DNA of 64,000 nt from Paracerasibacillus soli (GCF_034006335.1 NZ_JAWDIQ010000001.1); one strand, 5' to 3'; positions 1 to 9,964 are shown, numbered from the stretch's first letter. Notes: generated by a model from the letters alone, not told the origin. Translations and numbers: made by a program.

Positions 1-114
1 AAAAAAAGATGAGAGAATAAAATAATCATTATCTCCGATTAAAAAGACGGAAGATGAAGCTACTGATTCCACCTGAATGTCTCCTACTTCTAAATTCCAA
101 TTATGCACTTCCAT
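1..114 (-). CDS. gerPD: Spore germination protein GerPD (partial, runs off window)
   Basis: The first 38 codons are visible and begin MEVHNWNLEVGDIQVESV. The SSSVFLIGD stretch matches the short GerPD/GerPE type proteins of the gerP operon. The ATG lies inside the last codons of gerPC (14-base overlap), and an AAGGAG sits about a dozen bases upstream, so translation is probably coupled to gerPC. GerP proteins are made in the mother cell and are needed for germinants to pass the spore coat. The 3' end lies outside the window. The identification rests mainly on position in the operon. Confidence 0.8.
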   Translation of the reverse strand, partial: MEVHNWNLEVGDIQVESVASSSVFLIGDNDYFILSSFF

Positions 115-709
115 CATCAATGGGAGCATCTCCTTGTTTTGTAATACCTTCTATATATTTTCGTAAAGAATGGTGAATCTCGTTTTTTGTGTTTTCTGTT
201 AGATAAGCTTGTAACTCTTGATTACTTGCAATATTTTGTTTGCGTGCTTTTTGTTTGTAATATGCGATACGTTGTGGTAATTGTTTTTGAATATCCTCAA
301 CTAAAGCTGCTTGATGTTTTTCATCAATGGGTTGTTGATATTCATTCGCGAGTTGTTGGATAATTTGCGGACCTGCTTCATTTAAATAAGCTCTTAATTG
401 ATGTTGAACATCTTGAGGTAAGGTGCCCATTTGTTTTGAATTGTTGTTTTGTGCTGATGTTGCTGCTTGCAAGTCATCAATGTTCGCTAAATCTTGTGGT
501 GATAGTCCAATTTGTAATGTACCTTCTAAATGTTCAATTTTCAACTGATCAAAATGGTATTCTATTTTATCAACAGCGGGTTGTGTAGGTTGATTTAGTT
601 TATCTTCTAAAGAGTTTATTTGTTGTTCAAGTTTATGAATACGTTCTGTTTGCTCATTATTTTGATGCTGTAGATCATATACGTAGTGGTAAAGCTCATG
701 TATGTTCAT
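101..709 (-). CDS. gerPC: Spore germination protein GerPC
   Basis: About 202 residues, starting MNIHELYHYVYDLQHQN. An upstream TTG-type extension was rejected because AGGGG sits correctly before this ATG. The N-terminal ~50 residues are Asn/Gln/Glu-rich with heptad-like spacing (HKLEQQINSLEDKL), a likely coiled coil; the rest is hydrophilic and has no membrane segment. This is the GerPC pattern. It is third in the gerPA-B-C-D order. GerP proteins act in coat permeability to germinants during spore germination. The reading frame is intact. Confidence 0.9.
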   Translation of the reverse strand: MNIHELYHYVYDLQHQNNEQTERIHKLEQQINSLEDKLNQPTQPAVDKIEYHFDQLKIEHLEGTLQIGLSPQDLANIDDLQAATSAQNNNSKQMGTLPQDVQHQLRAYLNEAGPQIIQQLANEYQQPIDEKHQAALVEDIQKQLPQRIAYYKQKARKQNIASNQELQAYLTENTKNEIHHSLRKYIEGITKQGDAPIDDGSA

Positions 710-795
710 TTTTATTCCCCTTTTATAAAATTCCATGTAGGCGAATACCTATCTCATACATTTTATGCAGAATTAGTTGTGATGTGTATATGAAA

Positions 796-1020
796 TTATT
801 CCCCCGGCTCAATGAGGGGAACAAGTGGTGTATGGGTTGCTTCTTGCGTAATATCTTCATAAGGTACAGGCTCTGCGAGTTGTGTGAAACCTCCCGTATC
901 GTAAATATCACTTTTTGCTTGTATACTTCCTGTACTACCAATTTGTAATACGGATGAGTTCGCAATGCTGCCGACTTTTAACAAATGAATTTGTATGGAT
1001 TGGTGAACAATAAAATTCAA
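796..1020 (-). CDS. gerPB: Spore germination protein GerPB
   Basis: About 74 residues from a TTG start (LNFIVHQSIQIHLLKV), preceded by AGGGACGTGA, which also encodes the end of gerPA. A longer start would lie inside gerPA and lacks a site. The family signature SIANSSVLQIGSTGSIQ is visible and the length is close to the usual ~75 residues. It starts 4 bases after the gerPA stop, so the two are probably translationally coupled. It is part of the mother-cell gerP operon that lets germinants reach inner-membrane receptors. Confidence 0.88.
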   Translation of the reverse strand: MNFIVHQSIQIHLLKVGSIANSSVLQIGSTGSIQAKSDIYDTGGFTQLAEPVPYEDITQEATHTPLVPLIEPGE

Positions 1021-1024
1021 AAAA

Positions 1025-1243
1025 TCACGTCCCTGTAATAGGTTGATCAATTGCATCCGCATCAAATACTCTTGTATGTGAGTTAGCTAAATGTACACGG
1101 ATACCATCACCCGTATTAAAGGATCCACCACCGGCATATGTTTTTGCACTACTATCTGGGGACATTGAATAAACGTCACCAATATTAAATATAGATGAAG
1201 ATGAAACAGTAATAACTTTTACAGCACCTACCATTGCCGGCAA
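1025..1243 (-). CDS. gerPA: Spore germination protein GerPA
   Basis: 72 residues from a TTG start (L/MPAMVGAVKVITVSSSS), with a strong AAGGAGGGG 5-6 bases upstream. The core (IFNIGDVYSMSPDSSAKTY, then GSFNTGD) is characteristic of the GerPA/GerPF family. It is the first gene of the cluster, which favours GerPA over GerPF. A candidate SigK -10 element lies about 65 bases upstream. The frame is intact. Confidence 0.9.
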   Translation of the reverse strand: MPAMVGAVKVITVSSSSIFNIGDVYSMSPDSSAKTYAGGGSFNTGDGIRVHLANSHTRVFDADAIDQPITGT

Positions 1244-1309
1244 CGATATCCCCTCCTTTTCTCCGTGTTGGGAAATGATTATTCCTAGGCACTTTTAACT
1301 TTTCTTTAA

Positions 1310-1335
1310 TAGCTTATGATAATAATTAAAAAAGT
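1310..1335 (-). promoter_or_regulatory. Possible SigK promoter for gerP
   Basis: Read on the minus strand, CATAAGCTA (1310-1318) matches the SigK -10 pattern CATANNNTA. An AC lies 15 bases further upstream, one base shorter than the usual 16-17. Mother-cell expression by SigK is known for gerP in B. subtilis. The short spacing lowers confidence. Confidence 0.45.
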
Positions 1336-1531
1336 TGAAGGATAAAGTGTTAGCGTGAAGAAGTTATAAAAAGATGAGAGTCATGCTAGCGCTTTTATGA
1401 GAGAAGTATTTAATATTTACGTATTTTATCTTATCAAACTAAACTAAAGGCTTTTATTCGCTTGATGTAGGAAACGGATGATTGAATCGAATTCGTCTAC
1501 CCACCCGTGTCGATTTTTCTAAAAGATTGTC

Positions 1532-1559
1532 CCTACCAAATGCAGTTGCATTTGGTAGG
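1532..1559 (-). terminator. Stem-loop after rocD
   Basis: A perfect 13-base inverted repeat (arms 1532-1544 and 1547-1559) with a 2-base loop starts 10 bases beyond the rocD stop. On the minus strand it is followed by a broken T-rich stretch (caatctttt), so it is a plausible but weak intrinsic terminator. The rest of 1336-1531 shows nothing coding. Confidence 0.6.
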
Positions 1560-1568
1560 TAGGAAGGA

Positions 1569-2765
1569 TTAATTTTGTAAAACTTCACGGATTCGTTCTA
1601 ATGCCCAATCTAAATCTTCTTTTTCAATAATGAGTGGTGGTGCAAATCGAATAACATTTTCATGTGTTTCTTTACAGAGCAGCCCTTTTTCTTTTAATGC
1701 CTCACAATATGGGCGAGCAGATTCTGTTAATTCTATTCCAATAAATAAGCCGCGACCACGTACTTCTTTAATCTTTTCATTCCGAATCTTTTTTAATTCC
1801 TCGACCATGTACGTTCCCAATTCCAAAGAACGATCAGTTAGATTTTCTTCAAGTAATACGTCTAACGATGCAATGGATACTGCGCAAGCAAGAGGGTTTC
1901 CACCAAACGTGGATCCGTGGGAACCAGGATTAAAAACACCTAGAATTTCTTTGTTTGCAACAACACAAGATATTGGCATGACACCGCCACCTAATGCTTT
2001 TCCTAAAATGAGTACATCTGGGGAAACATCTTCCCAATCACAAGCAAACATTTTTCCACTACGTCCAAGACCTGCTTGGATTTCATCTGCCATATATAAA
2101 ACATCATTTTCTTTACAAATTTGAAATGCCTCTTTTAAGAAACCTTCTGGTGGGATATTGATACCCGCTTCACCTTGAATTGGTTCAAAAAGAAAGGCTG
2201 CTGTATTGTCGCTGATGGCTGCTTTTAATGCATCGAGATCACCAAATGGGATGAGCTTAATACCAGGCAACATTGGACCAAAGCCACGCTTATATTCTGC
2301 TTCAGAGGATAGAGAAACTGCAGTCATGGTTCGACCGTGAAAGTTTCCTTCACATGCAATAATTTCAGCTTGGCCTTCTGGTACACCTTTTACGTCATAG
2401 GCCCAGCGTCGTGCGGCTTTTATTGCCGTTTCAACTGCTTCTGCGCCCGTATTCATCGGTAATGCCATATCTTTATTTGCGAGTTTACAAATCTTTTCGT
2501 ACCAAGGACCTAATTGATCATTATGAAAAGCTCGTGATGTCAATGTGATAAGGTCTGCCTGATCTTTTAATGCTTGTATAATTCGCGGATGGCAATGCCC
2601 TTGATTCACCGCAGAATAGGCACTTAACATATCCATATACCGATTGCCTTCAGGATCTTCCACCCAAACACCTTTTCCTTTTGCAATTACTACGGGGAGC
2701 GGATGATAATTTTTTGCCCCAAATTCTTCCGTTTGACTCATGACTTCTTGACTCGTATGTCTCAT
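1569..2765 (-). CDS. rocD: Ornithine aminotransferase
   Basis: 398 residues, near the usual ~400. This PLP-dependent class III aminotransferase converts ornithine and 2-oxoglutarate to glutamate semialdehyde and glutamate in arginine/ornithine use. Visible hallmarks are the cofactor region MNTGAEAVETAIK, the acidic DEIQAGLGRSG motif and the PLP lysine in ILGKALGGGVMPIS. The ATG at 2765 follows a GGGGG run; the TTG five codons earlier lacks a site. It stands alone, without other roc genes beside it, between a SigA-like promoter with a cre-like site and a stem-loop. The frame is intact. Confidence 0.95.
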   Translation of the reverse strand: MRHTSQEVMSQTEEFGAKNYHPLPVVIAKGKGVWVEDPEGNRYMDMLSAYSAVNQGHCHPRIIQALKDQADLITLTSRAFHNDQLGPWYEKICKLANKDMALPMNTGAEAVETAIKAARRWAYDVKGVPEGQAEIIACEGNFHGRTMTAVSLSSEAEYKRGFGPMLPGIKLIPFGDLDALKAAISDNTAAFLFEPIQGEAGINIPPEGFLKEAFQICKENDVLYMADEIQAGLGRSGKMFACDWEDVSPDVLILGKALGGGVMPISCVVANKEILGVFNPGSHGSTFGGNPLACAVSIASLDVLLEENLTDRSLELGTYMVEELKKIRNEKIKEVRGRGLFIGIELTESARPYCEALKEKGLLCKETHENVIRFAPPLIIEKEDLDWALERIREVLQN

Positions 2766-2789
2766 GATATTTACCCCCAAGTCTTTTAA

Positions 2790-2814
2790 AAATAGCGCTT
2801 ACATTATCATTATA
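2790..2814 (-). promoter_or_regulatory. rocD promoter -10 with overlapping cre-like site
   Basis: On the minus strand a perfect TATAAT (2809-2814) is followed by TGTAAGCGCTATTT (2790-2803). That sequence fits the CcpA consensus TGWAARCGYTWNCW at all but one position and falls over the expected transcription start. No good -35 hexamer is visible. Carbon catabolite repression of ornithine breakdown is a reasonable inference. Confidence 0.6.
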
Positions 2815-2943
2815 ACAGGAAATATGTAATGATGACATATCACATACAAATAGCTTTTCATTTTAAGTGAAAAAAAACATCGGACATGATATGATGTTGA
2901 AAGGAATATGATTGATGTAAAACTATGAGGGGATGAGCATACA

Positions 2944-3323
2944 TTGAATACACATTTTCACATAACAGCTTGGGTTTTAGCTGTCATTTTATTAATTGTT
3001 GTTGTTGTACTACATAAGCAAGGAAAGGCGAAAGGTGCAAAAATTACCCATATGATCCTTCGTTTAGCTTACTTACTTATTTTAATTAGTGGTGGAATCT
3101 TACTGTATAAGTATTTCACAATAGAAGGTATGAAAGCAAGTTTGCGTGGTGAAGTAGTCGTAAAAGCGATTGCAGGTATTTGGGTAATTTATGCAATGGA
3201 AATGATTGGTGTAAAAACAGCAAAAGGTAAACCAACAAAAGGTGTTGGATTCAGCTCATTATTGCATTTTTAATTACGTTAATATTAGGGTTTGGTCGCT
3301 TACCATTCGGAATTCTGCCTTAA
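2944..3323 (+). CDS. yisL: YisL family membrane protein (UPF0344), frame change near the end
   Basis: A small integral membrane protein with no known activity. It starts at a TTG (MNTHFHITAWVLAVILL) behind GAGGGGAT. The conserved GAKITHMILRLAYLL segment and two further hydrophobic stretches identify YisL. The first frame stops at 3273, but another frame continues the expected last helix as IAFLITLILGFGRLPFGILP to the stop at 3321-3323. One base is therefore gained or lost near 3245. gerP and yisL are also neighbours in B. subtilis. A rho-independent terminator follows. Confidence 0.85.
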
Positions 3324-3347
3324 TCGTAACGGAAGTGTATATAATCT

Positions 3348-3385
3348 AGGGACTATTCTAATATAGAGTAGTCCCTTTATTTTTG
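3348..3385 (+). terminator. Terminator after yisL
   Basis: Stem AGGGACTA / TAGTCCCT (3348-3355 and 3369-3376), followed by a T-rich run (TTTATTTTT). Confidence 0.85.
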
Positions 3386-3516
3386 TTATTTTTCTAATCG
3401 TAATCATGGTTGTTCAAAAATTGGACGTATATGTAAGGGTTCAATCAAACAGCGTAGGGATTGAGATTGACTAATTTTTCATATTCTACAATAATTAAAT
3501 TGGAATGGGGATAAGG

Positions 3517-5016
3517 ATGAAAAAAATCTTTTACATATTACTCGTTATACCATTTTTTCTGATGATTTATCCAACGAGCAGTCTTGCTGTTGAAAAAGCA
3601 TCAATAAATGAAGAAATAATTTACAATATATTTGTTGATCGCTTTAATAATGGTAAAACGGGCAAAAAGAAAGTGGAACTGAATGATCCTTATGCATATC
3701 ATGGTGGGGATCTAAAAGGGAATTACGAAAAAATTAGATGACATAAAACAATTGGGATTTACGACAATTTCATTATCACCAATTATGGCAAATGCAGCTA
3801 AAGGTTATCATGGTTATTGGATTGAAGATTACTTTCGTGTTGAAGAAGAGCTTGGTACGATGCAAGACTTGCAACATTTAGTTTCGGAAGCTCATAAAAG
3901 AGAGATGAAAGTGGTAGTCGAATTTGTTCCAGGCTTTGTGGCAAAGACAAGTCCACTCGTTTCTGAAAAAGCGGCATGGATGGATACAGCAAACAATTTG
4001 ATACAAAGAAAAATCCTTGGTTGGAGAATGTTGTCGCACTTGATACAGGGAATCCTGAAGTAATTTCATATTTGCAAGAAGTAGCAGATTTCTGGGTAGA
4101 AGAGGCAAATATTGATGGATATTCTTTATATGCAGCAGATGAGACTTCACCACAATTTCTAAATGCGTTTACATCACATTTGAAAGAGAAGCATCCACAA
4201 TTTATGATTTTAGCTTCGACCATAACAAATCAAGGTGATGAAAAACTGCGTGAAATTGAGGGCATTGATCTAGTTGATAATAAAGTATTACAACAAGCAT
4301 TATTTTCTAGTTTTGCAGAAGAAGGGAAACCTGTAGAAGAAATAATTGATAGCTGGGAAAACAATGGTAAACCGTATGGGCTTATTGCCATCGATGATCC
4401 ATTTTCAAAACGATTTACACACGAATTTTCTGAGCATAGACGAAACATCCTTACAGCTTGGAAGCTTGCATTAACATACATGTATACGACACCAGGTGTA
4501 CCTATTATTTATCAAGGTTCGGAGATTCCAATGTATGGAAGTGGATATCCTGAAAGTCAACATTTAGTAGAATTAAATAGTGGAGATTCAGACTTAAAAG
4601 AATTTTACACAAGAATATCTTCATTACGAACCTCATTCCCAGCGTTACAATATGGGGATTTTGAAAAAGTGGCACAAGATAAAGGAATGAGTGTTTATAA
4701 ACGTACATATGAAGGCGAGACAATTTATATTGCAATTAATAATGATCCAGAATCGCGTGCAGTATCTATAAAGGGAATAGGTAATGGCTTGCAGTTACGT
4801 GGGCTATTAGGTGATAATCTTGCCCGTGAAGATGAGCAAGGTGAATATAAAATAGGAATACCTAGAGAATCAAGTGAAGTATACATTATAGAGGAAAATA
4901 CAGGGTTAAATTGGGTGTTTATTGCCCCGATACTTGTCGTAATGTTACTTTTCGTAACAGCGATTGTTTATCTTGGTCGTAAAGAAAAGCAACGTAATCA
5001 CAATAGTGAAAAATAA
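3517..5016 (+). CDS. GH13 alpha-amylase-like protein, membrane anchored, catalytic residues replaced
   Basis: Three frames together encode about 500 residues: a signal peptide (MKKIFYILLVIPFFLMIYP), a GH13 barrel (NIFVDRFNNG, AYHGGDLKG, then YHGYWIEDYF), a C-terminal beta domain and a final membrane helix (WVFIAPILVVMLLFVTAIVY) with a basic tail. The amylase active-site motifs are altered: region I reads VVVEFVPGF instead of ending in NH, region II reads DGYSLYAAD where R-x-D is expected, and region IV reads IDDPF in place of NHD. It is therefore probably not an active glycosidase. Frames change in an A6 run (3728-3733) and around 3980-4020. The ATG at 3517 follows GGGGATAAGG. Confidence 0.8.
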
Positions 5017-5035
5017 AGTGCGAATGAAATAAAAT

Positions 5036-5076
5036 CGAGGTCTTTTATTATGATGAAAAGACCTCGGTTTTTATTT
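5036..5076 (+). terminator. Terminator after the amylase-like gene
   Basis: Perfect 11-base stem CGAGGTCTTTT / AAAAGACCTCG with a 9-base loop, followed by GTTTTTATTT. The following 5077-5358 shows no gene or clear signal. Confidence 0.92.
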
Positions 5077-5358
5077 AGATAGAATGATCGTAGGCGGAGA
5101 CTGCACCTCTTTCTGAAAGATAGGAAAAAATATTCCAGTATTCTACAATATCAATTTCTTCCCGAATATACTTTGATAAGTAAAAATCCAATAAGTTGTC
5201 CATTGTTTCTGTGTTTGGTTACGTTCTATTTCATAATTGGAAATGAGCTTATTAATAAACATAAGAACAACCATCCCTTCATCTCTTTCATTTAAATATA
5301 TGAAGGAAAATTGTATTCATGCTTTTTTTAACTAAACATAGGAATATTTTTACGCAAA

Positions 5359-5491
5359 TTAACTGGCTGGAGATCCCACTACAAAGGATCAAGAGGATTT
5401 ATAGAAATCAGTAGCTAGTAAAGCAACGACTCGTTCAACTAATAATCAGTAAGGGAAATGTAAAGCCCTCACTGATTATAGTTTCACTTTA
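5359..5491 (+). repeat. Dispersed structured repeat, copy A
   Basis: Begins TTAACTGGCTGGAGATCCCA and ends with the hairpin TAATCAGT...ACTGATTA followed by GTTTCACTTT. The same order of blocks (AACTGGCTG, CAACTAA-ATCAGT, hairpin, GTTTCACTTT) recurs at 17266-17472, with weaker copies at 48445-48492 and 62243-62385. No ORF is present. A MITE or a structured RNA is possible. Confidence 0.6.
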
Positions 5492-5508
5492 TGTTTTACA
5501 CCCGGTTT

Positions 5509-7719
5509 CTAATATGATGAGTCAAAAGGAACGGATATTTGGTGAACAGTATCCATATTATTCAAATCAAAAACATGTATATCACTTAATGAAAAAGTGT
5601 AGAGAAAATCTCCAACTGAAATTGCACGACTTATTTCTTTTTCCCAATCTTGATATATCGTTTTTTCAGTTTGATGTGTAATAAAAGCTTGCTGTATAAT
5701 GCCATCTTTTGCTGTAATATTTAATAACAGTAGCCCGTCTTTATCAAAAACCTCATCTTCAAAAACTTGGTGCTTATTCGATACTTTCTTTGTTTTATAC
5801 AAAGTAACTGGAATACCAAATAAACTTTTTTCAGGATGTTTGTATAGTGCCTTATGATTGTAGCTAATAGTAGAATAGGAATTACCATCTCCAACAATTA
5901 AATTATTTTTTTCTTGTGGATTTGCTCGGTCACGAACGTCAAACAAAGAAATTTTTACACCCGCCATTTTTACTAGAGGTTCCCTATTCCCTTTTTGCTT
6001 GATTAACTCAGTCTGTTGCCCGACTCCGATAAGATGGTGTTGATCTAAAGGATGTAGATAGTCACTGAATCCAGGGATTTCTAATTCTCCAAGTACTGTC
6101 GGTTTAGTAGGGTCTTGTAAATCAATGACGAACAATGGGTCAATTTGCTCAAATGTAACCATATAGGCAACATCTTCCATAAATCGTACACTAAATATCT
6201 CCTCGCCTGGCGCTAATCCCTCGATAGCACCTAATTGTTTCATATTTAAATCAAATGTATATAAATTGTTTTTGGAAGCTGTACGTTCCCAACTTTGACC
6301 TACTGTCGTTGCTACTCGGAAAGTATCCTTTTGTTCATCCATTGCAAATTGGTTCAATAATCGGCCTGGAACGGTTGCTGATGTATTGTAAACAACTTTT
6401 CCATCTGAAATGATAAATTGCATAATTTCAGTCTTTGTAATGGGTGGCAAGACTTCTGTCTCCAACATACGCTTTCGCCTTGGTTGTTTATTTGCCTTTT
6501 GAACAGCTAGATACAAGTGATCTTTAGACATATACATTTCTGAAGAAGCTCCTAAATAGCTTTCAATGGTTGCTTCCTTTTTTAAATGATCTAAGTGGAC
6601 GGTGCCAATCGTTAAATAGCTGTTTTCCATACTCTCTCTGGAAAAAATAAATTTTTTCAAAATCCACTTTGTTATATGTTTGATTTGTGACAGAATCTTT
6701 TACATACGGCCGGGTATCCTTCGTTGTATTTTCTGAAATATGGAAAGAAGGTGTATCATTTACAATTAAGAATAACTCATTATCCTTAATTCGAGATCCT
6801 TGATAATCACCTTCCAATGCAATCTCACGGACTTTTTTAGGCTCTTTTGGATTAGAAATATCATAAAAATAAGCTGTGGTGAATAATTGATGAGGTGGAT
6901 ATATAAAACTGTCTGCATGTGATTCCTGCTTCTTCTTTGTTTTTAGGTTTGGATTGATATTTACTTCATAGGAATAGCCAATACTTATTAAAATTTTGTC
7001 GTGTATATATAGTTCTATTGGTGAAAAGTCATCTTCCTGAATTGTATAAACTAATTCACTATGTTCTTTGGCTGCAGAAGTAATGATAATATCATCTTCA
7101 CGAGCAAAGTAAATAAACTCTCCATCTGATTTTATTTTATCGCCTTCATCAATCCCTTCTACTTGTACGTTTGTTTCTGAAGGTGAGTCTGCCCGCTGCC
7201 CGTATCAACATCTGCACTTTCACTTTGACTCATTTTACTTGAATTACTTTCCTCAAACATCGTTACCGTGTCTTGATCTTCCGTACGTTCTTTTAAAAGC
7301 GTAGCTAGATGTTTCGCATCTTTAACTTTTGGAAGCTCATCCATAACCTCAAAGGTATGAGAAATCTCTTTAGATAATGGCTTCCCTTTGATTGTTTTTA
7401 ACTCACTCGAAAGTGTTAATGTATATTTCCCAACTGCATAGCCATCTTCAGGAGCACCAATGGATAGTACTGTATGATTATTTTCCCATTCAAATGTTAC
7501 TGGTACGGTTTCGCCATCTTCATTTTCTACTTTTGCAAAGTTATTAGCTAGGGAGGAGGGGTCCATTTTCTCTGAAAAGTGAATTTCCCAAGTCTTTGTC
7601 GTCATGACATAATGATCAGGGGATTCGATTGACGCATTGATCACACTTATTTGCTTGATAAAAAGGAAAACAATGAAACAAATCGGAATGGCCATGATCC
7701 AAATCATATGCTTTTTCAC
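5509..7719 (-). CDS. Secreted/anchored beta-propeller domain protein, two frame changes
   Basis: About 735 residues spread over three frames. A GTG start at 7719 (VKKHMIWIMAIP) follows GAGGTGAT. An N-terminal membrane anchor is followed by an Ig-like domain (FSEKMDPSS region), then the NVQVEGIDEGDKIKSDGEF motif and propeller blades typical of the Beta_propel family of surface proteins. The frame changes near 7195 and in an A6/T6 run at 6642-6647; removing one base there restores FEKIYFSRESMENSYLTIG. Function is unknown; the family is usually exported. It lies downstream of degV but behind its own terminator-separated start. Confidence 0.78.
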
Positions 7720-7885
7720 TATTATCACCTCAAATTTATCTGATTTACGAGTAAGACGATAGAAACTACACTTTTGTTTCAAAAAGAAAGTAAAATAAGA
7801 GAAAGAGGGGAAGGTATAAAAGATAAAGGAATCGAAGTGGTAGATTATCATTTTAAATCAACATGTTTTTTGTATGTATGGGAAT

Positions 7886-7913
7886 AAAAAGAGAGACATT
7901 TGTCTCCCTTTTT
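7886..7913 (-). terminator. Terminator after degV
   Basis: On the minus strand AAAAAGGGAGACA / TGTCTCTCTTTTT forms a stem with one G-U type position and a T5 tail, 10 bases beyond the degV stop. Confidence 0.85.
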
Positions 7914-7922
7914 CATGGTATT

Positions 7923-8783
7923 TTATTTATTTTTATCATTAAGAAAGAATAGTGCAATTGTTCCAGGTCCAGAGTGAGCACCGATGACAGACCCTACCAT
8001 CTCAATAATAATATCTTTATAACCAAATTTTTCTTTAATTAGCGCGGCAAGTTGTTCCGCTCTTTCAATGTCATCTCCATGGCTGATGGCAATTGTTTGG
8101 TTTTGAATGTCAGTGCCACGTTCTGCCATAATTTCAATCATACGTGTTAAAATTCGTTTGGAACCCCGTATTTTTTCTATTGGAATTAACTTACCGTCAT
8201 CTACATGTAGAATTGGTTTGATTTTTAATAAAGAACCAACGAATGCGGCAGTTTTACTGACACGACCGCCACGATATAAGTATTCCAGGTCATCAACTGT
8301 AAAGATATGTTCCATATGAGTGGCATGATATGTAGCCATCTCTAGGATTTCATCAACGCTCGCGCCTTTTTGTGCAAGTTTAGCGGCTCTTATCACTACT
8401 AAGCCGTAACCAAGTGAAGCACATTTCGTATCTAGCACATGAATTTGTGCATCTGGATATTGTTCTTTTACTTCGTTAGCCATCATTTTAGCCGTTTGGC
8501 ATGTGCCGGAAAGCTCTGATGAAAAAGCAAGATACACTAAAGCTTGATTTTTCTTCGCATAAGATGTAAAAATAGTCTTAAACGTTTGTGGTGAAACTTG
8601 GGATGTTTTTGTACTCGCGCCTTCTCTCATTGCTTCATATACTTTTTTTGGTGAGATTGTAATGCCATCTTCATAATCTTCCCCATGTAAATGAACTGTT
8701 AATGGGACGATATCGATGTTGTATTGTTTTGTTTCTTTGTCTGTCAAATCACAAGCCGAATCTGCGAGAATTTTAATTGTCAT
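7923..8783 (-). CDS. DegV family fatty-acid-binding protein
   Basis: 286 residues, typical for DegV proteins, which bind a fatty acid between two domains and in Firmicutes can serve as FakB subunits presenting fatty acids to FakA. The lipid-contact signatures are present: SACDLT near residue 9, SSELSGTCQTA near residue 90 and YRGGRVSKTAA near residue 160. The start ATG follows GAGGGTGAA. It is divergent from yitT, matching the B. subtilis yitS-yitT pair, so it is probably the yitS orthologue. Single-gene unit with its own terminator. Confidence 0.93.
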   Translation of the reverse strand: MTIKILADSACDLTDKETKQYNIDIVPLTVHLHGEDYEDGITISPKKVYEAMREGASTKTSQVSPQTFKTIFTSYAKKNQALVYLAFSSELSGTCQTAKMMANEVKEQYPDAQIHVLDTKCASLGYGLVVIRAAKLAQKGASVDEILEMATYHATHMEHIFTVDDLEYLYRGGRVSKTAAFVGSLLKIKPILHVDDGKLIPIEKIRGSKRILTRMIEIMAERGTDIQNQTIAISHGDDIERAEQLAALIKEKFGYKDIIIEMVGSVIGAHSGPGTIALFFLNDKNK

Positions 8784-8906
8784 ACTTTCACCCTCTATAT
8801 TTTCTTTTATTATTCTAGTTTATAGCTAATTCATAAGTTAGTCAAAGAATTTTCCTTAATATTTTTAAATATTGCAAAAGTAAGGTGTTGGATAAGGAGG
8901 TTGTTT

Positions 8907-9752
8907 ATGTTTTTAATGGAAACAAAGCGGTTAGTAGTTGTTGTGATTGGTGCATTGTTAAATGCGCTTGCTTTAAACTTCTTTTTAATTAGTGCCAATG
9001 TTTATGCAAGTGGTTTTACTGGCGCAGCCCAGCTTGTGTCTAGTATTAGTGCTGATTTTTTTAATTTACATATTCAAACAGGGATTTTATTGTTACTATT
9101 TAACATTCCCGTTTTTATTTTAGGATGGTTGAAAGTTGGTAGAGGATTTACAATATATAGTATTGTTTCTGTTGGATGTATGTCTTTGTTTTTGCAATTC
9201 ATTCCGGTGATTCAATTATCGAATGATATCATTTTAAATGCAGTATTTGGTGGGGTTATAACTGGTGTTGGCGTAGGTATGACATTAAAATATGGCGCAT
9301 CTACAGGTGGAATGGATATTGTTGCGATGGTTTTATCTAGAAAAAAGGATAGACCGATTGGTATTTATTTTATGTCTTTAAATGCTATTATTATTGCTAC
9401 AGCAGGAATATTGTATAAACCTGAAAATGCGTTATACACTTTAGTAAGTTTATATGTGACGACACGTGTAATTGATACGATTCATACACGATTAACGAAA
9501 GTGACCGCAATGATTATCACAAAAAACGCAGCGGCATTACAAAAGGCAATTCACCAGAAGTTAGTAAGGGGGATTACAATATTACCCGCGAAAGGGGCAT
9601 ATTCCAATGATGATAAAAATATGCTTTACCTCGTCGTTACACGATATGAATTATATGATTTAGAAAAAATAATTCAGGAAGTAGATCCGCATGCCTTTAC
9701 AAATATCGTACAAACAGCAAGTGTGTTAGGTTCGTTTCGGAGAAGTGATTGA
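8907..9752 (+). CDS. yitT: YitT family membrane protein (DUF2179)
   Basis: 281 residues from the ATG at 8907, 6 bases after AAGGAGG; the TTG two codons earlier sits against the site. Five hydrophobic segments fill the first ~170 residues (GALLNALALNFFLISANVYA; LFNIPVFILGWLKVG; GGVITGVGVGMTLKYGAS; and others). A cytosolic DUF2179 domain follows (MIITKNAAALQKAI...AKGAYSNDDKNMLY). The GxSTGGMDIVA motif is typical. Transport substrate is unknown. Neighbours (degV, yitU-W) match B. subtilis. Confidence 0.93.
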   Translation: MFLMETKRLVVVVIGALLNALALNFFLISANVYASGFTGAAQLVSSISADFFNLHIQTGILLLLFNIPVFILGWLKVGRGFTIYSIVSVGCMSLFLQFIPVIQLSNDIILNAVFGGVITGVGVGMTLKYGASTGGMDIVAMVLSRKKDRPIGIYFMSLNAIIIATAGILYKPENALYTLVSLYVTTRVIDTIHTRLTKVTAMIITKNAAALQKAIHQKLVRGITILPAKGAYSNDDKNMLYLVVTRYELYDLEKIIQEVDPHAFTNIVQTASVLGSFRRSD

Positions 9753-9780
9753 TTTGATCGAAAATAGAAGTATAAACATA

Positions 9781-9822
9781 AAACATCCCTTCAGTGTCCA
9801 TATGCTGTCGGGATGTTTTTTT
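9781..9822 (+). terminator. Terminator after yitT
   Basis: Stem AAACATCCC / GGGATGTTT (9781-9789 and 9810-9818) with an A/T-matched extension and a T7 tail. Confidence 0.88.
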
Positions 9823-9964
9823 CTCTATGGAAATTGGTTAAAAATTCCCTGTGAAAACGATGTATTTACAAGGGAGTTGCAAATAAGCTCAATCACATTC
9901 TGAAAGGAACGTGAATTTCCATTTACCTTCCTTAAGATGCCATTTCGAACTTATTTTGTATGTA

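Noticed and set aside
1630..2124. 164-codon ORF opposite rocD
   Set aside because: Shadow of a well-identified gene on the other strand; low-complexity composition and no family features.
3798..4223. 141-codon ORF opposite the amylase-like gene
   Set aside because: Antisense shadow; the plus strand carries recognisable GH13 sequence throughout.
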